Under the pieces are notes generated by a model. It was not told where the DNA came from. It made no database searches and saw nothing but the letters and a program-made list of their open reading frames with translations. DNA of 41,508 bases from Pantoea sp. alder81 (GTDB lineage Bacteria; Pseudomonadota; Gammaproteobacteria; Enterobacterales; Enterobacteriaceae): contig NZ_JAIUDA010000017.1 of NCBI RefSeq assembly GCF_020179835.1, positions 1 to 41,508 on the forward strand, read 5' to 3'. The translations under genes were made by a program, and so were the position numbers. This document shows, piece after piece, positions 33,727 through 41,397 of this stretch. Position 1 is the stretch's first letter. The number at the start of each line of letters is the position of its first letter.

Positions 33727-33990
33727 TTATTCGTCTTCGCTGACGATGACGGTGCCCAGCTCGGGGTGACTGAAGCTGGCAATATGGTCAAGCCGCAGTT
33801 CGCGGGTTTCACCGGAGAGATCGACCGTCAGGTACTCCACGTTTTTACGTGAGACCATGTCAACGGCTTTCGCCTTGAGCTGATCGCCGTTTTTTAACTC
33901 CAAAGACAGCGTCCAGTGTTTGGTGCAGGCGAGTTCGAGGCTATCGTAGTCATCGCAGTTGATGGGTTTGTAGGCTTCATTCGTCAACAT
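33727..33990 (-). CDS. rof: Rof (YaeO), Rho-specific inhibitor of transcription termination
   Basis: Small acidic protein that binds Rho near its primary RNA-binding site and inhibits Rho-dependent termination. It has 87 residues (E. coli 84). YKPINCDDYDSLELAC, VSRKNVEYLTVD and GETRELRLDHIASFSHPELG are conserved with E. coli Rof, giving the Sm-like beta-barrel. The first three residues are longer than in E. coli. Its start overlaps the 3' end of yaeP by 14 bp, so the pair is translationally coupled. Confidence 0.95.
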   Translation of the reverse strand: MLTNEAYKPINCDDYDSLELACTKHWTLSLELKNGDQLKAKAVDMVSRKNVEYLTVDLSGETRELRLDHIASFSHPELGTVIVSEDE

Positions 33991-34177
33991 AGTCGCTCAC
34001 CAATAAGTTAGCAGCAGCATAAGCTGCTTGTTCCCTGACAGAAGAGTTTAGCGCAGAATTAGCGGCAATATCGTTGAGTGCGTTTAGCGCGCAACCTATC
34101 GCGTCTGGCACATACCCCAGGTCGCCACTTCCAATTTGGGCATATTTCTGGCGAACTAACTCACAATACTTTTGCAC
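33977..34177 (-). CDS. yaeP: YaeP, small conserved UPF0253-family protein
   Basis: A 66-residue protein, same length as E. coli YaeP when started at GTG 34177. Here gaggagg is followed by 5-7 bases to the GTG. A longer GTG start at 34183 overlaps its own Shine-Dalgarno sequence and is rejected. Conserved blocks are KYCELVRQKYAQIGSGDLGY and AAYAAANLLVSDYVDE. It is helical with no export signal. No function is established. It is the promoter-proximal gene of yaeP-rof, overlapping rof by 14 bp, which suggests a related role or shared control. Confidence 0.93.
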   Translation of the reverse strand: MQKYCELVRQKYAQIGSGDLGYVPDAIGCALNALNDIAANSALNSSVREQAAYAAANLLVSDYVDE

Positions 34178-34220
34178 ATACACCTCCTCAGCAGAGCTTA
34201 AATACTCTGGTTGATAAGCG

Positions 34221-34250
34221 ACTATATCACAGGATTTTCATGGAAATCAG
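34221..34250 (-). promoter_or_regulatory. Probable yaeP-rof promoter
   Basis: On the minus strand CTGATT (34245-34250) and TATAGT (34221-34226) are 18 bp apart, 43 bp upstream of the yaeP start. The -10 is good and the -35 moderate. Confidence 0.5.
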
Positions 34251-34305
34251 CCAGGAGAAGCCGGGATGTACGCAAAGAAAAGTGAAAAAGTGACACACAG
34301 CGCTG

Positions 34306-34322
34306 GTCTTAAGCCTTAAGAC
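34306..34322. repeat. 17-bp palindrome between yaeP and arfB
   Basis: GTCTTAAG-C-CTTAAGAC is a perfect odd palindrome in the divergent yaeP/arfB spacer, about 70 bp before arfB. It could be an operator or the remains of sequence lost with yaeQ and nlpE. No regulator with this site is recognised. Confidence 0.5.
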
Positions 34323-34393
34323 GGCGCACAAAAGGTTAAGTTGATGAACAGGTTATTACGCGACGCAATGTCGTTCTTAAAGGCAGGTGACAG

Positions 34394-34804
34394 ATGATCG
34401 TGCTGTCGCGTTCGGTTTCACTTGCAGACAATGAAGTCGAGCTCAGTGCCATTCGTGCACAAGGCGCGGGTGGGCAGCATGTGAATAAAACGTCCACTGC
34501 TATCCATTTGCGTTTTGATATTCACGCTTCTTCGCTGCCGCCGTTCTATAAGGAGCGTTTGCTGGCCGCAAGCCACCATTTGATTACGGCAGAAGGCGTG
34601 GTGATCATCAAATCTCAGGAGTATCGCAGTCAGGAAATGAATCGTGAGGCGGCCCTGCAACGGCTCATCAATCTGATTCACGAGTTAACCACGGTTGAAA
34701 AGGTACGGCGTGCAACGCGTCCTACGCGGGCGTCAAAAGAAAGGCGGCTGGATGGTAAATCGCGGCGAAGCAGTGTGAAATCGATGCGGGGTAAAGTGCA
34801 ATAA
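34394..34804 (+). CDS. arfB: ArfB (YaeJ), codon-independent peptidyl-tRNA hydrolase for stalled ribosomes
   Basis: Rescue factor that enters ribosomes stalled at mRNA ends and hydrolyses the peptidyl-tRNA; a backup for tmRNA and ArfA. It has 136 residues (E. coli 140). The catalytic GGQ is at 26-28 in AIRAQGAGGQHVNKTSTAIH, as in class I release factors. The globular domain ends near 105, and the basic tail (RPTRASKERRLDGKSRRSSV, then KSMRGKVQ), which lies in the empty mRNA channel, is intact though four residues shorter. A modest aggtga precedes the ATG. The yaeQ and nlpE genes that flank it in E. coli are absent. Confidence 0.95.
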   Translation: MIVLSRSVSLADNEVELSAIRAQGAGGQHVNKTSTAIHLRFDIHASSLPPFYKERLLAASHHLITAEGVVIIKSQEYRSQEMNREAALQRLINLIHELTTVEKVRRATRPTRASKERRLDGKSRRSSVKSMRGKVQ

Positions 34805-34827
34805 AAAACGCCTCCTGGGGGAGGCGT
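34802..34827 (-). terminator. Rho-independent terminator of proS
   Basis: On the minus strand ACGCCTCC/GGAGGCGT arms (34820-34827 and 34808-34815) with a 4-base loop are followed by TTTTTTAT. It overlaps the arfB stop region from the opposite side. On the plus strand no T-run follows, so arfB is not cleanly terminated by it. Confidence 0.9.
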
Positions 34828-34834
34828 CTCGCGA

Positions 34835-36553
34835 TTACTTGTTCAGCGCTTTTGCCAGGAACTCGACAATATCGTGCTGTTTGATCATCTGCTTCTCGCT
34901 TGATGAACGAGATTTGTACTCAATCTCTTCATTATCGAGGTTACGATCACCAATCACGATGGTGTGCGGCACGCCAATCAGTTCCATATCAGCGAACATT
35001 ACACCTGGACGCTCTTTACGGTCATCCAGAATCACATCAATGCCTTTTGCACGCAGCTGGCTGTACAGCTCTTCAGCCAATTCTTTCACGCGGAAAGATT
35101 TCTGCATATTCATCGGCAGAATCGCGACTTCGAACGGCGCTAGCGCTGCAGGCCAGATAATGCCACGTTCGTCATGGTTCTGCTCGATGGCTGCGGCCAC
35201 TACGCGAGTGATACCAATACCGTAGCAACCCATGGTCATGACCTGGTTACGACCTTCTTCGCCTTGAACGGCGGCCTTCATCGCTTCCGAGTATTTGGTG
35301 CCTAACTGGAAGATGTGACCGACTTCGATACCGCGTTTGATCTGCAGCGTGCCTTTGCCATCCGGGCTTGGATCACCTTCTACCACGTTACGGATATCTT
35401 CCACGCGTGCTTCTGGCAGATCGCGCAGCCAGTTAATACCGGCAAAGTGCTGTCCATCAATGTTAGCGCCTGCAGAGAAGTCACTCATTTTGGCAACGGT
35501 GCGGTCAGCAATCACTGGAATGCTCAGACCAACCGGGCCGATCGAACCAAAACCAGCGCCTACCACTGCACGAATGGCTTCTTCGTTGCCCATCTCCAAT
35601 GGAGAGGCCACGATATCAAGATGCTCAGCTTTGACTTCGTTAAGCTCATGATCGCCGCGAACCAGTAAAGCTACCAGCGCGTGGCCGCTCTCTTCTGTGG
35701 CTTTCACAATCAAAGTCTTAACGGTTTTCTCGATTGGGATCTGATGTTGTTCAACCAGCTCTGCAATCGTCCTGGCATTTGGCGTGGCGAACTGCGTCAT
35801 GTCCTGCGTTGCCGCTGGACGATCGCCTGCTGGCGCCAATGCTTCCGCTTTTTCTATGTTGGCGGCGTAATCCGATTCGCTAGAGAAGATCACATCATCT
35901 TCACCGCTCTGCGCCAATACCTGGAATTCATGCGATGCGCTACCACCAATTGAGCCGGTGTCAGCTTGTACGGCACGGAAATCCAGCCCCATACGGCTGA
36001 AGCTCTGGCTATAAGCGCGATACATCGCATCGTAGGTTTCCTGCAGCGATTCCTGAGTTGTGTGGAACGAGTAAGCATCTTTCATGATGAACTCACGCGA
36101 ACGCATCACACCGAAGCGCGGACGCACTTCATCGCGGAATTTGGTCTGGATCTGATACAGATTCAGCGGCAGCTGTTTGTAAGAACTCAGTTCATTACGG
36201 ATCAGGTCGGTGACCACTTCTTCATGGGTCGGACCCAATACGAACGGACGCTCGTGACGATCTTTAATGCGCAGCAGCTCAGGGCCGTACTGCTCCCAAC
36301 GACCGCTCTCTTCCCACAAATCGGCAGGCTGAACCACCGGCATGGAGATCTCAATTGCGCCCGCGTTGTTCATCTCTTCGCGTACGATATTTTCAACTTT
36401 TCGCAGTACGCGAACACCGGTCGGCAACCAGGTATAAAGACCGGAAGCCAGTTTGCGGATCATACCGGCGCGCAGCATCAGCTGGTGGCTGATCACTTCC
36501 GCATCGGATGGCGTCTCTTTCAGGGTAGAGAGCAGATATTGAGTAGTACGCAT
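34835..36553 (-). CDS. proS: Prolyl-tRNA synthetase (bacterial type, with editing domain)
   Basis: Class II synthetase charging tRNA-Pro. At 572 residues it equals E. coli ProS. The catalytic core has motif 2 in FRDEVRPRFGVMRSREFIMKDAY (seen as two adjoining conserved blocks) and motif 3 near GCYGIGITRVVAAAIEQNHD. The INS editing domain (about 225-405, with DHELNEVKAEHLD and SIGPVGL), which clears mischarged Ala, is present, so this is the full bacterial form. The C-terminal anticodon-binding domain contains VILDDRKERPGVMFADMEL. It is transcribed alone, with a candidate promoter upstream and a strong terminator. Confidence 0.97.
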   Translation of the reverse strand: MRTTQYLLSTLKETPSDAEVISHQLMLRAGMIRKLASGLYTWLPTGVRVLRKVENIVREEMNNAGAIEISMPVVQPADLWEESGRWEQYGPELLRIKDRHERPFVLGPTHEEVVTDLIRNELSSYKQLPLNLYQIQTKFRDEVRPRFGVMRSREFIMKDAYSFHTTQESLQETYDAMYRAYSQSFSRMGLDFRAVQADTGSIGGSASHEFQVLAQSGEDDVIFSSESDYAANIEKAEALAPAGDRPAATQDMTQFATPNARTIAELVEQHQIPIEKTVKTLIVKATEESGHALVALLVRGDHELNEVKAEHLDIVASPLEMGNEEAIRAVVGAGFGSIGPVGLSIPVIADRTVAKMSDFSAGANIDGQHFAGINWLRDLPEARVEDIRNVVEGDPSPDGKGTLQIKRGIEVGHIFQLGTKYSEAMKAAVQGEEGRNQVMTMGCYGIGITRVVAAAIEQNHDERGIIWPAALAPFEVAILPMNMQKSFRVKELAEELYSQLRAKGIDVILDDRKERPGVMFADMELIGVPHTIVIGDRNLDNEEIEYKSRSSSEKQMIKQHDIVEFLAKALNK

Positions 36554-36607
36554 TGATTACGATTCCAGTTGTACGGAAGGACACGGACAAAAAATTTTCT
36601 GGCGGCT

Positions 36608-36635
36608 AGTGTACCAGCGAGATCCATCACTCAAA
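36608..36635 (-). promoter_or_regulatory. Probable proS promoter (extended -10)
   Basis: On the minus strand TTTGAG and TGGTACACT (-10 TACACT at 36608-36613, preceded by TG-n) are 16 bp apart, about 55 bp before proS. The extended -10 compensates for a fair -35. Confidence 0.5.
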
Positions 36636-36643
36636 AGCTTGTT

Positions 36644-37348
36644 TTAGCGCGGATCGAGGGCGATCACTTCAGTGCCGACTTCATCGATACGCCAGCGCAC
36701 ATTAAAGTCGAGCAGCCAGGCAGCATACTCACGATCTTCCGCTTCGCCTTTACGGTAAGCCGGACGGGGATCTTGCGCTAAAACGTCAGCGATAAAGCGT
36801 GCCAGATGGGGATAGTTTTTCTGCTGCTGAATCTGGCTCTGCGCTAAAGCAGAGAAGCGCACGGGCATGGTGGCATCCGGGGCGCTTTGGGCAAATCCGG
36901 CGCGTGCATCAGGCAACGCTTCAGCAAACGGCAGGTACGGTTTGATATCGACCACCGGTGTGCCATCCACTAAATCCAGGCTACCGAGCTGTAAAATGAC
37001 CTGCTGCTTCTCGCAACGAATGCCTTTTAACTCAACCAATGACATGCCAATGGGATTGGGACGGAAGGTTGAGCGTGTGGCAAACACGCCCATACGTGCG
37101 TTTCCACCTAACCGCGGTGGTCGCACTGTTGGACGCCAACCGCCTTCCATAGTTTGATGGAAGACGAACAGCACCCAAAGATGGCTGAAGGCTTCAAGCC
37201 CGCGCACCGCTTCTGGCTGATTATACGGCGGCAGCAAGTGCAGCTCGCCGCCGCCATCCTGCACTAAGCCAGGCTGGCGCGGTACAGCAAATTTCTCTTT
37301 CCACGGCGAACGAATCAAGCCGATTTGCGCAAAGGCAAAATCACTCAT
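36644..37348 (-). CDS. trmO: TrmO (TsaA), tRNA N6-t6A37 methyltransferase
   Basis: SAM-dependent enzyme adding a methyl to t6A37 of tRNA-Thr(GGU), giving m6t6A. It has 234 residues (E. coli about 235). The N-terminal beta-barrel UPF0066 domain has IGLIRSPWKEKFAVPRQPGL, LEAFSHLWVLFVFHQ, FATRSTFRPNPIGMSLVEL and VDGTPVVDIKPYLP. The C-terminal domain includes DPRPAYRKGEAEDREYAAWL. Its ATG overlaps the rcsF stop by 4 bp (ATGA), so it is translationally coupled to the lipoprotein gene upstream, as in E. coli. Confidence 0.95.
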   Translation of the reverse strand: MSDFAFAQIGLIRSPWKEKFAVPRQPGLVQDGGGELHLLPPYNQPEAVRGLEAFSHLWVLFVFHQTMEGGWRPTVRPPRLGGNARMGVFATRSTFRPNPIGMSLVELKGIRCEKQQVILQLGSLDLVDGTPVVDIKPYLPFAEALPDARAGFAQSAPDATMPVRFSALAQSQIQQQKNYPHLARFIADVLAQDPRPAYRKGEAEDREYAAWLLDFNVRWRIDEVGTEVIALDPR

Positions 37349-37746
37349 TGATTAGAAACTTTCAGTGCAGAGCCCTGGCAAATGGCCTGGCGATAGCAGC
37401 CTGGCGTGCTGGTGACGATCTCGCACTTATGCAGCAATACCGCGTTAGCTTTCATACCCGCCGCTTTAATCTGCAGACGCTTACGCGCGGTGTTAATGTT
37501 CGGTGGTGAATCCTGGCTGCTGCTCTGACAATCATCGGCAGAGACTTCACCCAGGTCGCGGAACGGATTGCTGACCAGAGCTGTGGCGTCGGTGTAAATC
37601 TTCACCGGCGCCGGGCGTGGAGTCGGTTTACGTTCAGGTTCGCTGGATGACTGTTGCGGGCGAGCGGGAGCACTGCTTATTGGGTGATATTCACGAACAC
37701 ACCCGGTTAGCATCAATGCTAACAAGCAGAGCGGTAAAAAACGCAT
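37345..37746 (-). CDS. rcsF: RcsF, outer-membrane lipoprotein sensor of the Rcs phosphorelay
   Basis: Outer-membrane lipoprotein that reports envelope and LPS damage to IgaA and the Rcs system, and is threaded through OMPs by BamA. It has 133 residues (E. coli 134). The lipobox LTGC gives lipidated C16. A Pro/Ser/Glu-rich linker (about 20-50) is followed by the folded domain with four Cys for two disulfides (DDCQSSSQ, HKCEIV, PGCYRQAIC). gagga precedes the ATG at 37746; the longer frame adds 20 residues before the signal peptide and is rejected. In this window it is encoded with bamA, its functional partner, 18 kb away. Confidence 0.95.
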   Translation of the reverse strand: MRFLPLCLLALMLTGCVREYHPISSAPARPQQSSSEPERKPTPRPAPVKIYTDATALVSNPFRDLGEVSADDCQSSSQDSPPNINTARKRLQIKAAGMKANAVLLHKCEIVTSTPGCYRQAICQGSALKVSNQ

Positions 37747-37812
37747 GGCAACATCCTCAGTAGTAAAAAGTGGCGTTATTGAAACAAGGACGGGATTAAA
37801 TAACAAGTCAGC

Positions 37813-37840
37813 AAAAAGAAAGGGCGGCCTAAGCCGCCCT
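37813..37840 (-). terminator. Rho-independent terminator of metNIQ
   Basis: On the minus strand AGGGCGGC/GCCGCCCT arms (37821-37828, 37833-37840) with a 4-base loop are followed by TTCTTTTT. It lies 22 bp past the metQ stop and ahead of rcsF. Confidence 0.9.
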
Positions 37841-37861
37841 GGATGGCATCAAAGGCAAAAA

Positions 37862-38677
37862 TTACCAGCCTTTGACTGCACCACCGTTGAAGATTTTATT
37901 CGCGGCTTCTGAAACTTCATCAGACTGATATGCCTGAACAAATTTCTTCACGTTTTCCGCATCTTTATTATCTTCACGGCTGACGATCAGGTTCACGTAA
38001 GGAGAATCTTTATCTTCGACAAAGATGCCGTCTTTCGCAGGTGTCAGGCCAATCTGGCTAGCGTAAGTGGTGTTGATCACTGCCAGTGCAATCTGCTGAT
38101 CGTCCAGTGAACGTGGCAGTTGCGGCGCTTCCAGCTCAACAATCTTCAGGTTTTTCGGGTTCTCAACGATATCCAGTGAGGTTGGCAGCAAGCCCACGCC
38201 ATCTTTCAGTTTAATCAGGCCCACTTTCTGCAGTAGCAGCAGTGAACGACCGAGGTTGGTTGGATCGTTAGGGATAGCGACCTGCGCACCGTTCTGCAGT
38301 TCATCCAGTGATTTGATTTTCTTCGAGTAGCCGGCAATCGGGTAAACAAAGGTATTGGCCACGGCAACCAGCTTGTAACCGCGGTCTTTGATCTGCTGAT
38401 CCAGATAAGGCTTATGCTGGAAGGCGTTAACATCGATATCGCCTTTGCTCAACGCTTCGTTTGGCAGCACGTAATCGTTGAAAGTCACCAGTTCAACATC
38501 CAGACCGTATTTCTCTTTAGCGACCTTAACAGCGGTTTCAGCAACCTGCTGCTCAGCACCGACAATCACACCCACTTTAATGTGGTTTGGATCTTTAGCT
38601 TTCTGATCGCATCCTGCCAGCGCAATTGCGCCAATCAGAGCACCCACAGCGGCAATCTTTTTAAATGTGAAAGACAT
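37862..38677 (-). CDS. metQ: MetQ, D/L-methionine-binding lipoprotein
   Basis: Substrate-binding component of the MetNIQ ABC importer, anchored to the inner membrane by lipid. At 271 residues it equals E. coli MetQ. The signal peptide ends in the lipobox LAGC with C23. The NlpA-family core includes IKVGVIVGAEQQVAETA, VNAFQHKPYLDQQ, AVANTFVYPIAGYSKK, AIPNDPTNLGRSLLLLQ and VINTTYASQIGLTP, the ligand-contact segments. It is the last gene of metNIQ, 37 bp after metI. Confidence 0.97.
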   Translation of the reverse strand: MSFTFKKIAAVGALIGAIALAGCDQKAKDPNHIKVGVIVGAEQQVAETAVKVAKEKYGLDVELVTFNDYVLPNEALSKGDIDVNAFQHKPYLDQQIKDRGYKLVAVANTFVYPIAGYSKKIKSLDELQNGAQVAIPNDPTNLGRSLLLLQKVGLIKLKDGVGLLPTSLDIVENPKNLKIVELEAPQLPRSLDDQQIALAVINTTYASQIGLTPAKDGIFVEDKDSPYVNLIVSREDNKDAENVKKFVQAYQSDEVSEAANKIFNGGAVKGW

Positions 38678-38714
38678 ATCCCTTCCTTAATAGAGGACTA
38701 TTGATGTTGTTTAC

Positions 38715-39368
38715 TTATTTATGGGACACAGCACGCACAATGCGGTCGCCACAGAACTGAATTAAATACACCAGAACAACCAGCAAAATCAGTACGGTAT
38801 TCATTACCGTAGCGTTATAGCCAATGTAACCATACTGATAGCCAATCTGACCCAGACCGCCAGCGCCGACAGCACCGCCCATGGCGGAGTAGCCGACCAG
38901 CGTAATCAGGGTAATTGTAGCGGCATTCACCAGACCCGGCAGGGCTTCTGGGAGCAACACTTTACGTACGATCTGTAGTGGCGTTGCACCCATCGCACGT
39001 GAGGCTTCAATCAAACCGGTTGGCAACTCCAGCAGTGCATTCTCAACCATACGCGCAATGAAAGGTGCGGCGCCGACCGTCAGTGGCACGATAGCGGCTT
39101 GCAAACCAATGGAGGTGCCGACAATCATGCGTGTGAAGGGAATCATCCATACCAGTAATATGATAAAGGGAATTGAGCGGAAGATATTCACCACCGCGGA
39201 AAGCACGCGATAGAGGGCGCCATTGGCCAGAATTTGCCCTGGGCGGGTGACGTACAGCAGCACGCCTACCGGCAGACCGAGCACAAAACCAAAGAAACCG
39301 GAGACGAAGGTCATCATCAGCGTTTCCCAGACGCCACGCGTCAGTAACCACATCATCGCTTCAGACAT
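38715..39368 (-). CDS. metI: MetI, methionine ABC transporter permease
   Basis: Inner-membrane permease of MetNIQ, acting as a dimer with two MetN subunits. At 217 residues it equals E. coli MetI, with five hydrophobic segments. The cytoplasmic coupling motif with EASRAMGATPLQIVRKVLLP (about 145-165) is the EAA loop that contacts MetN. Its start overlaps the metN stop by 8 bp, showing translational coupling. Confidence 0.97.
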   Translation of the reverse strand: MSEAMMWLLTRGVWETLMMTFVSGFFGFVLGLPVGVLLYVTRPGQILANGALYRVLSAVVNIFRSIPFIILLVWMIPFTRMIVGTSIGLQAAIVPLTVGAAPFIARMVENALLELPTGLIEASRAMGATPLQIVRKVLLPEALPGLVNAATITLITLVGYSAMGGAVGAGGLGQIGYQYGYIGYNATVMNTVLILLVVLVYLIQFCGDRIVRAVSHK

Positions 39369-40392
39369 AACCCAGTACCTCTACTTTCACATGATTTTCT
39401 TTCAGCCAGGCAATCGCTGCCTGTGTATCTGTTTCACTACCATCCATTTCCGCCAGCATAATGCCGAACTTCACACCGCCGGCGTAATCCATCTGCGCAC
39501 TGATAATGTTGTTATTGACGTTGAAGCGACGTGCGGCTTCTGACAGCAGCGGTGCATCGACCGATTTTCCGGTGAACTCAAGGCGCAACAGCGGGACACT
39601 TTCAGCCGAGGCTAGCGGCTGCATACGCTGCTGGTAATCGTCTGGGATATCCAGATGCAGCGTCGATTGAATAAACTGCTGAGCCAATGGCGTTTTAGGA
39701 TGTGAGAACACTTCGCTAACGCTGTCTTTCTCGATCAGCTCACCATTACTGATGACGGCAACCTGGTCGCAGATGCGTTTCACGACATCCATCTCATGGG
39801 TGATCAGCAGAATAGTGATCCCCAGTCGGCGGTTGATGTCTTTCAGTAATTCTAAAATGGAACGCGTCGTTGCCGGATCGAGGGCGCTGGTGGCTTCGTC
39901 ACACAGCAAAACCTTTGGATTAGTAGCCAACGCACGCGCAATCGCCACACGCTGTTTCTGTCCGCCGGAAAGATTCGCAGGCCAGCTGTCGTGTTTGTCT
40001 GCCAGCCCAACTAACTCCAGCAGTTCAGTCACACGGCTTTTGATCTGCTCGCGTGACAGGTTTCCCAATTCAAGCGGCAGCGCAACGTTACCGGATACGG
40101 TACGTGAGTTCATTAAATTGAAGTGCTGGAAGATCATGCCAATCTGACGACGTGTCAGCGTCAGTTTTGAGGAGGAGAGGGCAGTCAAATCCTGACCATC
40201 CACCAGAACGCGCCCCGATGTTGGACGCTCAAGTAAGTTAACGCAGCGGATGAGCGTACTTTTACCGGCACCGGATGAACCGATGACGCCATAAATCTGT
40301 CCGGCAGGCACGTGCAGGCTGACGTCGGAGAGCGCCTGAATAGTGCGTGAACCTTGCTGGAACACTTTGGTAATGTTTTCGAGTTTAATCAT
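39361..40392 (-). CDS. metN: MetN, methionine ABC transporter ATPase
   Basis: ATP-binding subunit of the methionine importer. At 343 residues it equals E. coli MetN. Walker A GSSGAGKST is at 38-46, the signature LSGGQKQR and Walker B VLLCDEATSALD follow, then the switch His in ITHEMDVV. The C-terminal NIL/C2 domain (about 265-343, LRLEFTGKSVDAPLLSEAAR) binds intracellular methionine and shuts the transporter (trans-inhibition). It is the first gene of metNIQ, with MetJ boxes in its promoter. There is no strong Shine-Dalgarno sequence before the ATG. Confidence 0.97.
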   Translation of the reverse strand: MIKLENITKVFQQGSRTIQALSDVSLHVPAGQIYGVIGSSGAGKSTLIRCVNLLERPTSGRVLVDGQDLTALSSSKLTLTRRQIGMIFQHFNLMNSRTVSGNVALPLELGNLSREQIKSRVTELLELVGLADKHDSWPANLSGGQKQRVAIARALATNPKVLLCDEATSALDPATTRSILELLKDINRRLGITILLITHEMDVVKRICDQVAVISNGELIEKDSVSEVFSHPKTPLAQQFIQSTLHLDIPDDYQQRMQPLASAESVPLLRLEFTGKSVDAPLLSEAARRFNVNNNIISAQMDYAGGVKFGIMLAEMDGSETDTQAAIAWLKENHVKVEVLGYV

Positions 40393-40469
40393 TAGTTTAA
40401 TAGTTATCGTATTACGTTGTCCGTGGTGTATCGGCTTCCACGCGATGACGCTGCGTGAAATTTGGATGG

Positions 40470-40498
40470 ATGTTAAGGCATCCAGACGGCTAAATCAA
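40470..40498 (-). promoter_or_regulatory. metNIQ promoter with MetJ boxes in the spacer
   Basis: On the minus strand TTGATT (40493-40498) and TAACAT (40470-40475) are 17 bp apart. The spacer holds two contiguous 8-bp met boxes, AGGCATCC (40476-40483) and AGACGGCT (40484-40491), matching consensus AGACGTCT at 5 and 7 positions. A weaker third box abuts at 40468-40475. MetJ with S-adenosylmethionine would therefore block RNA polymerase directly. Confidence 0.8.
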
Positions 40499-40540
40499 TC
40501 GAAGTCATTCAATCTGCCATTCTCTCTATATATGCAATCA

Positions 40541-40549
40541 TGCGATACT
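40541..40549 (+). promoter_or_regulatory. Candidate gmhB promoter (extended -10)
   Basis: TGC-GATACT forms an extended -10 (40541-40549), 32 bp before the gmhB start. No good -35 lies upstream, which extended -10 promoters tolerate. It is back to back with the metN promoter. Confidence 0.35.
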
Positions 40550-40580
40550 GTGCGGCATTATTTGCAGCAGGAGTTTCTAC

Positions 40581-41141
40581 GTGTCGAACAAAGTCCCCGC
40601 TATTTTTCTAGATCGTGATGGCACCCTGAATGTCGATCACGGTTATGTTCATGAAATCGATAATTTTGAATTCATCGACGGTACCATTGAAGCGTTACAG
40701 GCGCTGAAGAAGATGGGTTACGCGCTGGTACTGGTGACTAATCAGTCCGGTATTGCGCGCGGCATGTTTACTGAAGACCAGTTTATGCAGCTCACCGAAT
40801 GGATGGATTGGTCGCTGGCAGATCGTGATGTTGATCTTGATGGCATCTATTTCTGTCCTCATCTGCCAGATGCAACAGTAGAAGAGTATCGCCAGGTGTG
40901 TGATTGCCGTAAGCCGCAGCCCGGTATGCTGCTCTCTGCGCAGAAGCATTTGAACATCGATATGGCTGCTTCTTATATGGTTGGCGACAAAATAGAAGAT
41001 ATGCAGGCGGCGTTGGCGGCAGGTGTGGGCACTAAAGTGCTGGTTCGCTCTGGTAAGCCTGTCACTGCAGAAGGGGAAAATGCAGCCGATTGGGTGCTTA
41101 ATAGCCTCTCAGAGCTGCCTGGACGTATTAAAAAGGGGTGA
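40581..41141 (+). CDS. gmhB: GmhB, D-glycero-beta-D-manno-heptose 1,7-bisphosphate 7-phosphatase
   Basis: HAD-family phosphatase of ADP-heptose synthesis for the LPS inner core. It has 186 residues (E. coli 191). The nucleophile and acid/base pair D11/D13 is in AIFLDRDGTLNVDHG; motif II is TNQSG; motif III/IV is in CDCRKPQPGML and MVGDKIEDMQAA. The structural zinc site has CPH and CDC, separated by about 12 residues. The start is GTG at 40581, with caggag upstream; E. coli gmhB also uses GTG. The rRNA operon promoters begin directly after it, as at E. coli rrnH. Confidence 0.97.
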   Translation: MSNKVPAIFLDRDGTLNVDHGYVHEIDNFEFIDGTIEALQALKKMGYALVLVTNQSGIARGMFTEDQFMQLTEWMDWSLADRDVDLDGIYFCPHLPDATVEEYRQVCDCRKPQPGMLLSAQKHLNIDMAASYMVGDKIEDMQAALAAGVGTKVLVRSGKPVTAEGENAADWVLNSLSELPGRIKKG

Positions 41142-41159
41142 CGTAGACTGTTTTGTGCA

Positions 41160-41233
41160 ATTTTCAAGCGAACGAATGAAAATCTTAAAAATTGCCCTTG
41201 CGCTTCCTCAGAACCTCCCTATAATGCGCCACC
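41160..41233 (+). promoter_or_regulatory. rRNA operon promoter P1 with UP-like element
   Basis: TTGCGC (41198-41203) and TATAAT (41220-41225) are 16 bp apart, followed by GCGCCACC, the classic rrn P1 discriminator. A/T-rich tracts between about 41160 and 41193 fit an UP element for the alpha C-terminal domain. Transcription should start near 41232. Confidence 0.9.
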
Positions 41234-41318
41234 ACTGAGACGGCAAAGCGGCAACGCAGACGGCTCAGCAGGGAGTGAAGTGATTCATCCCGCCAGAGAA
41301 AAACGCTGAAAAAAGTGT

Positions 41319-41346
41319 TTGACTCTGAAGGAGAGAAGCGTAATAT
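41319..41346 (+). promoter_or_regulatory. rRNA operon promoter P2
   Basis: TTGACT (41319-41324) and TAATAT (41341-41346) are 16 bp apart, followed by ACGCCACC. It lies about 120 bp after P1, the usual spacing in enterobacterial rrn operons. Confidence 0.9.
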
Positions 41347-41385
41347 ACGCCACCTCGCAACAGCAAGTTAAAACGCTGATTGCAC

Positions 41386-41397
41386 TGCTCTTTAACA
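41386..41397 (+). promoter_or_regulatory. boxA antitermination site of the rrn leader
   Basis: TGCTCTTTAACA is an exact match to the enterobacterial rrn boxA, bound by NusB-NusE (S10) for antitermination. The usual boxC-like TGTGTGGGC follows at about 41412-41420. Confidence 0.92.
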
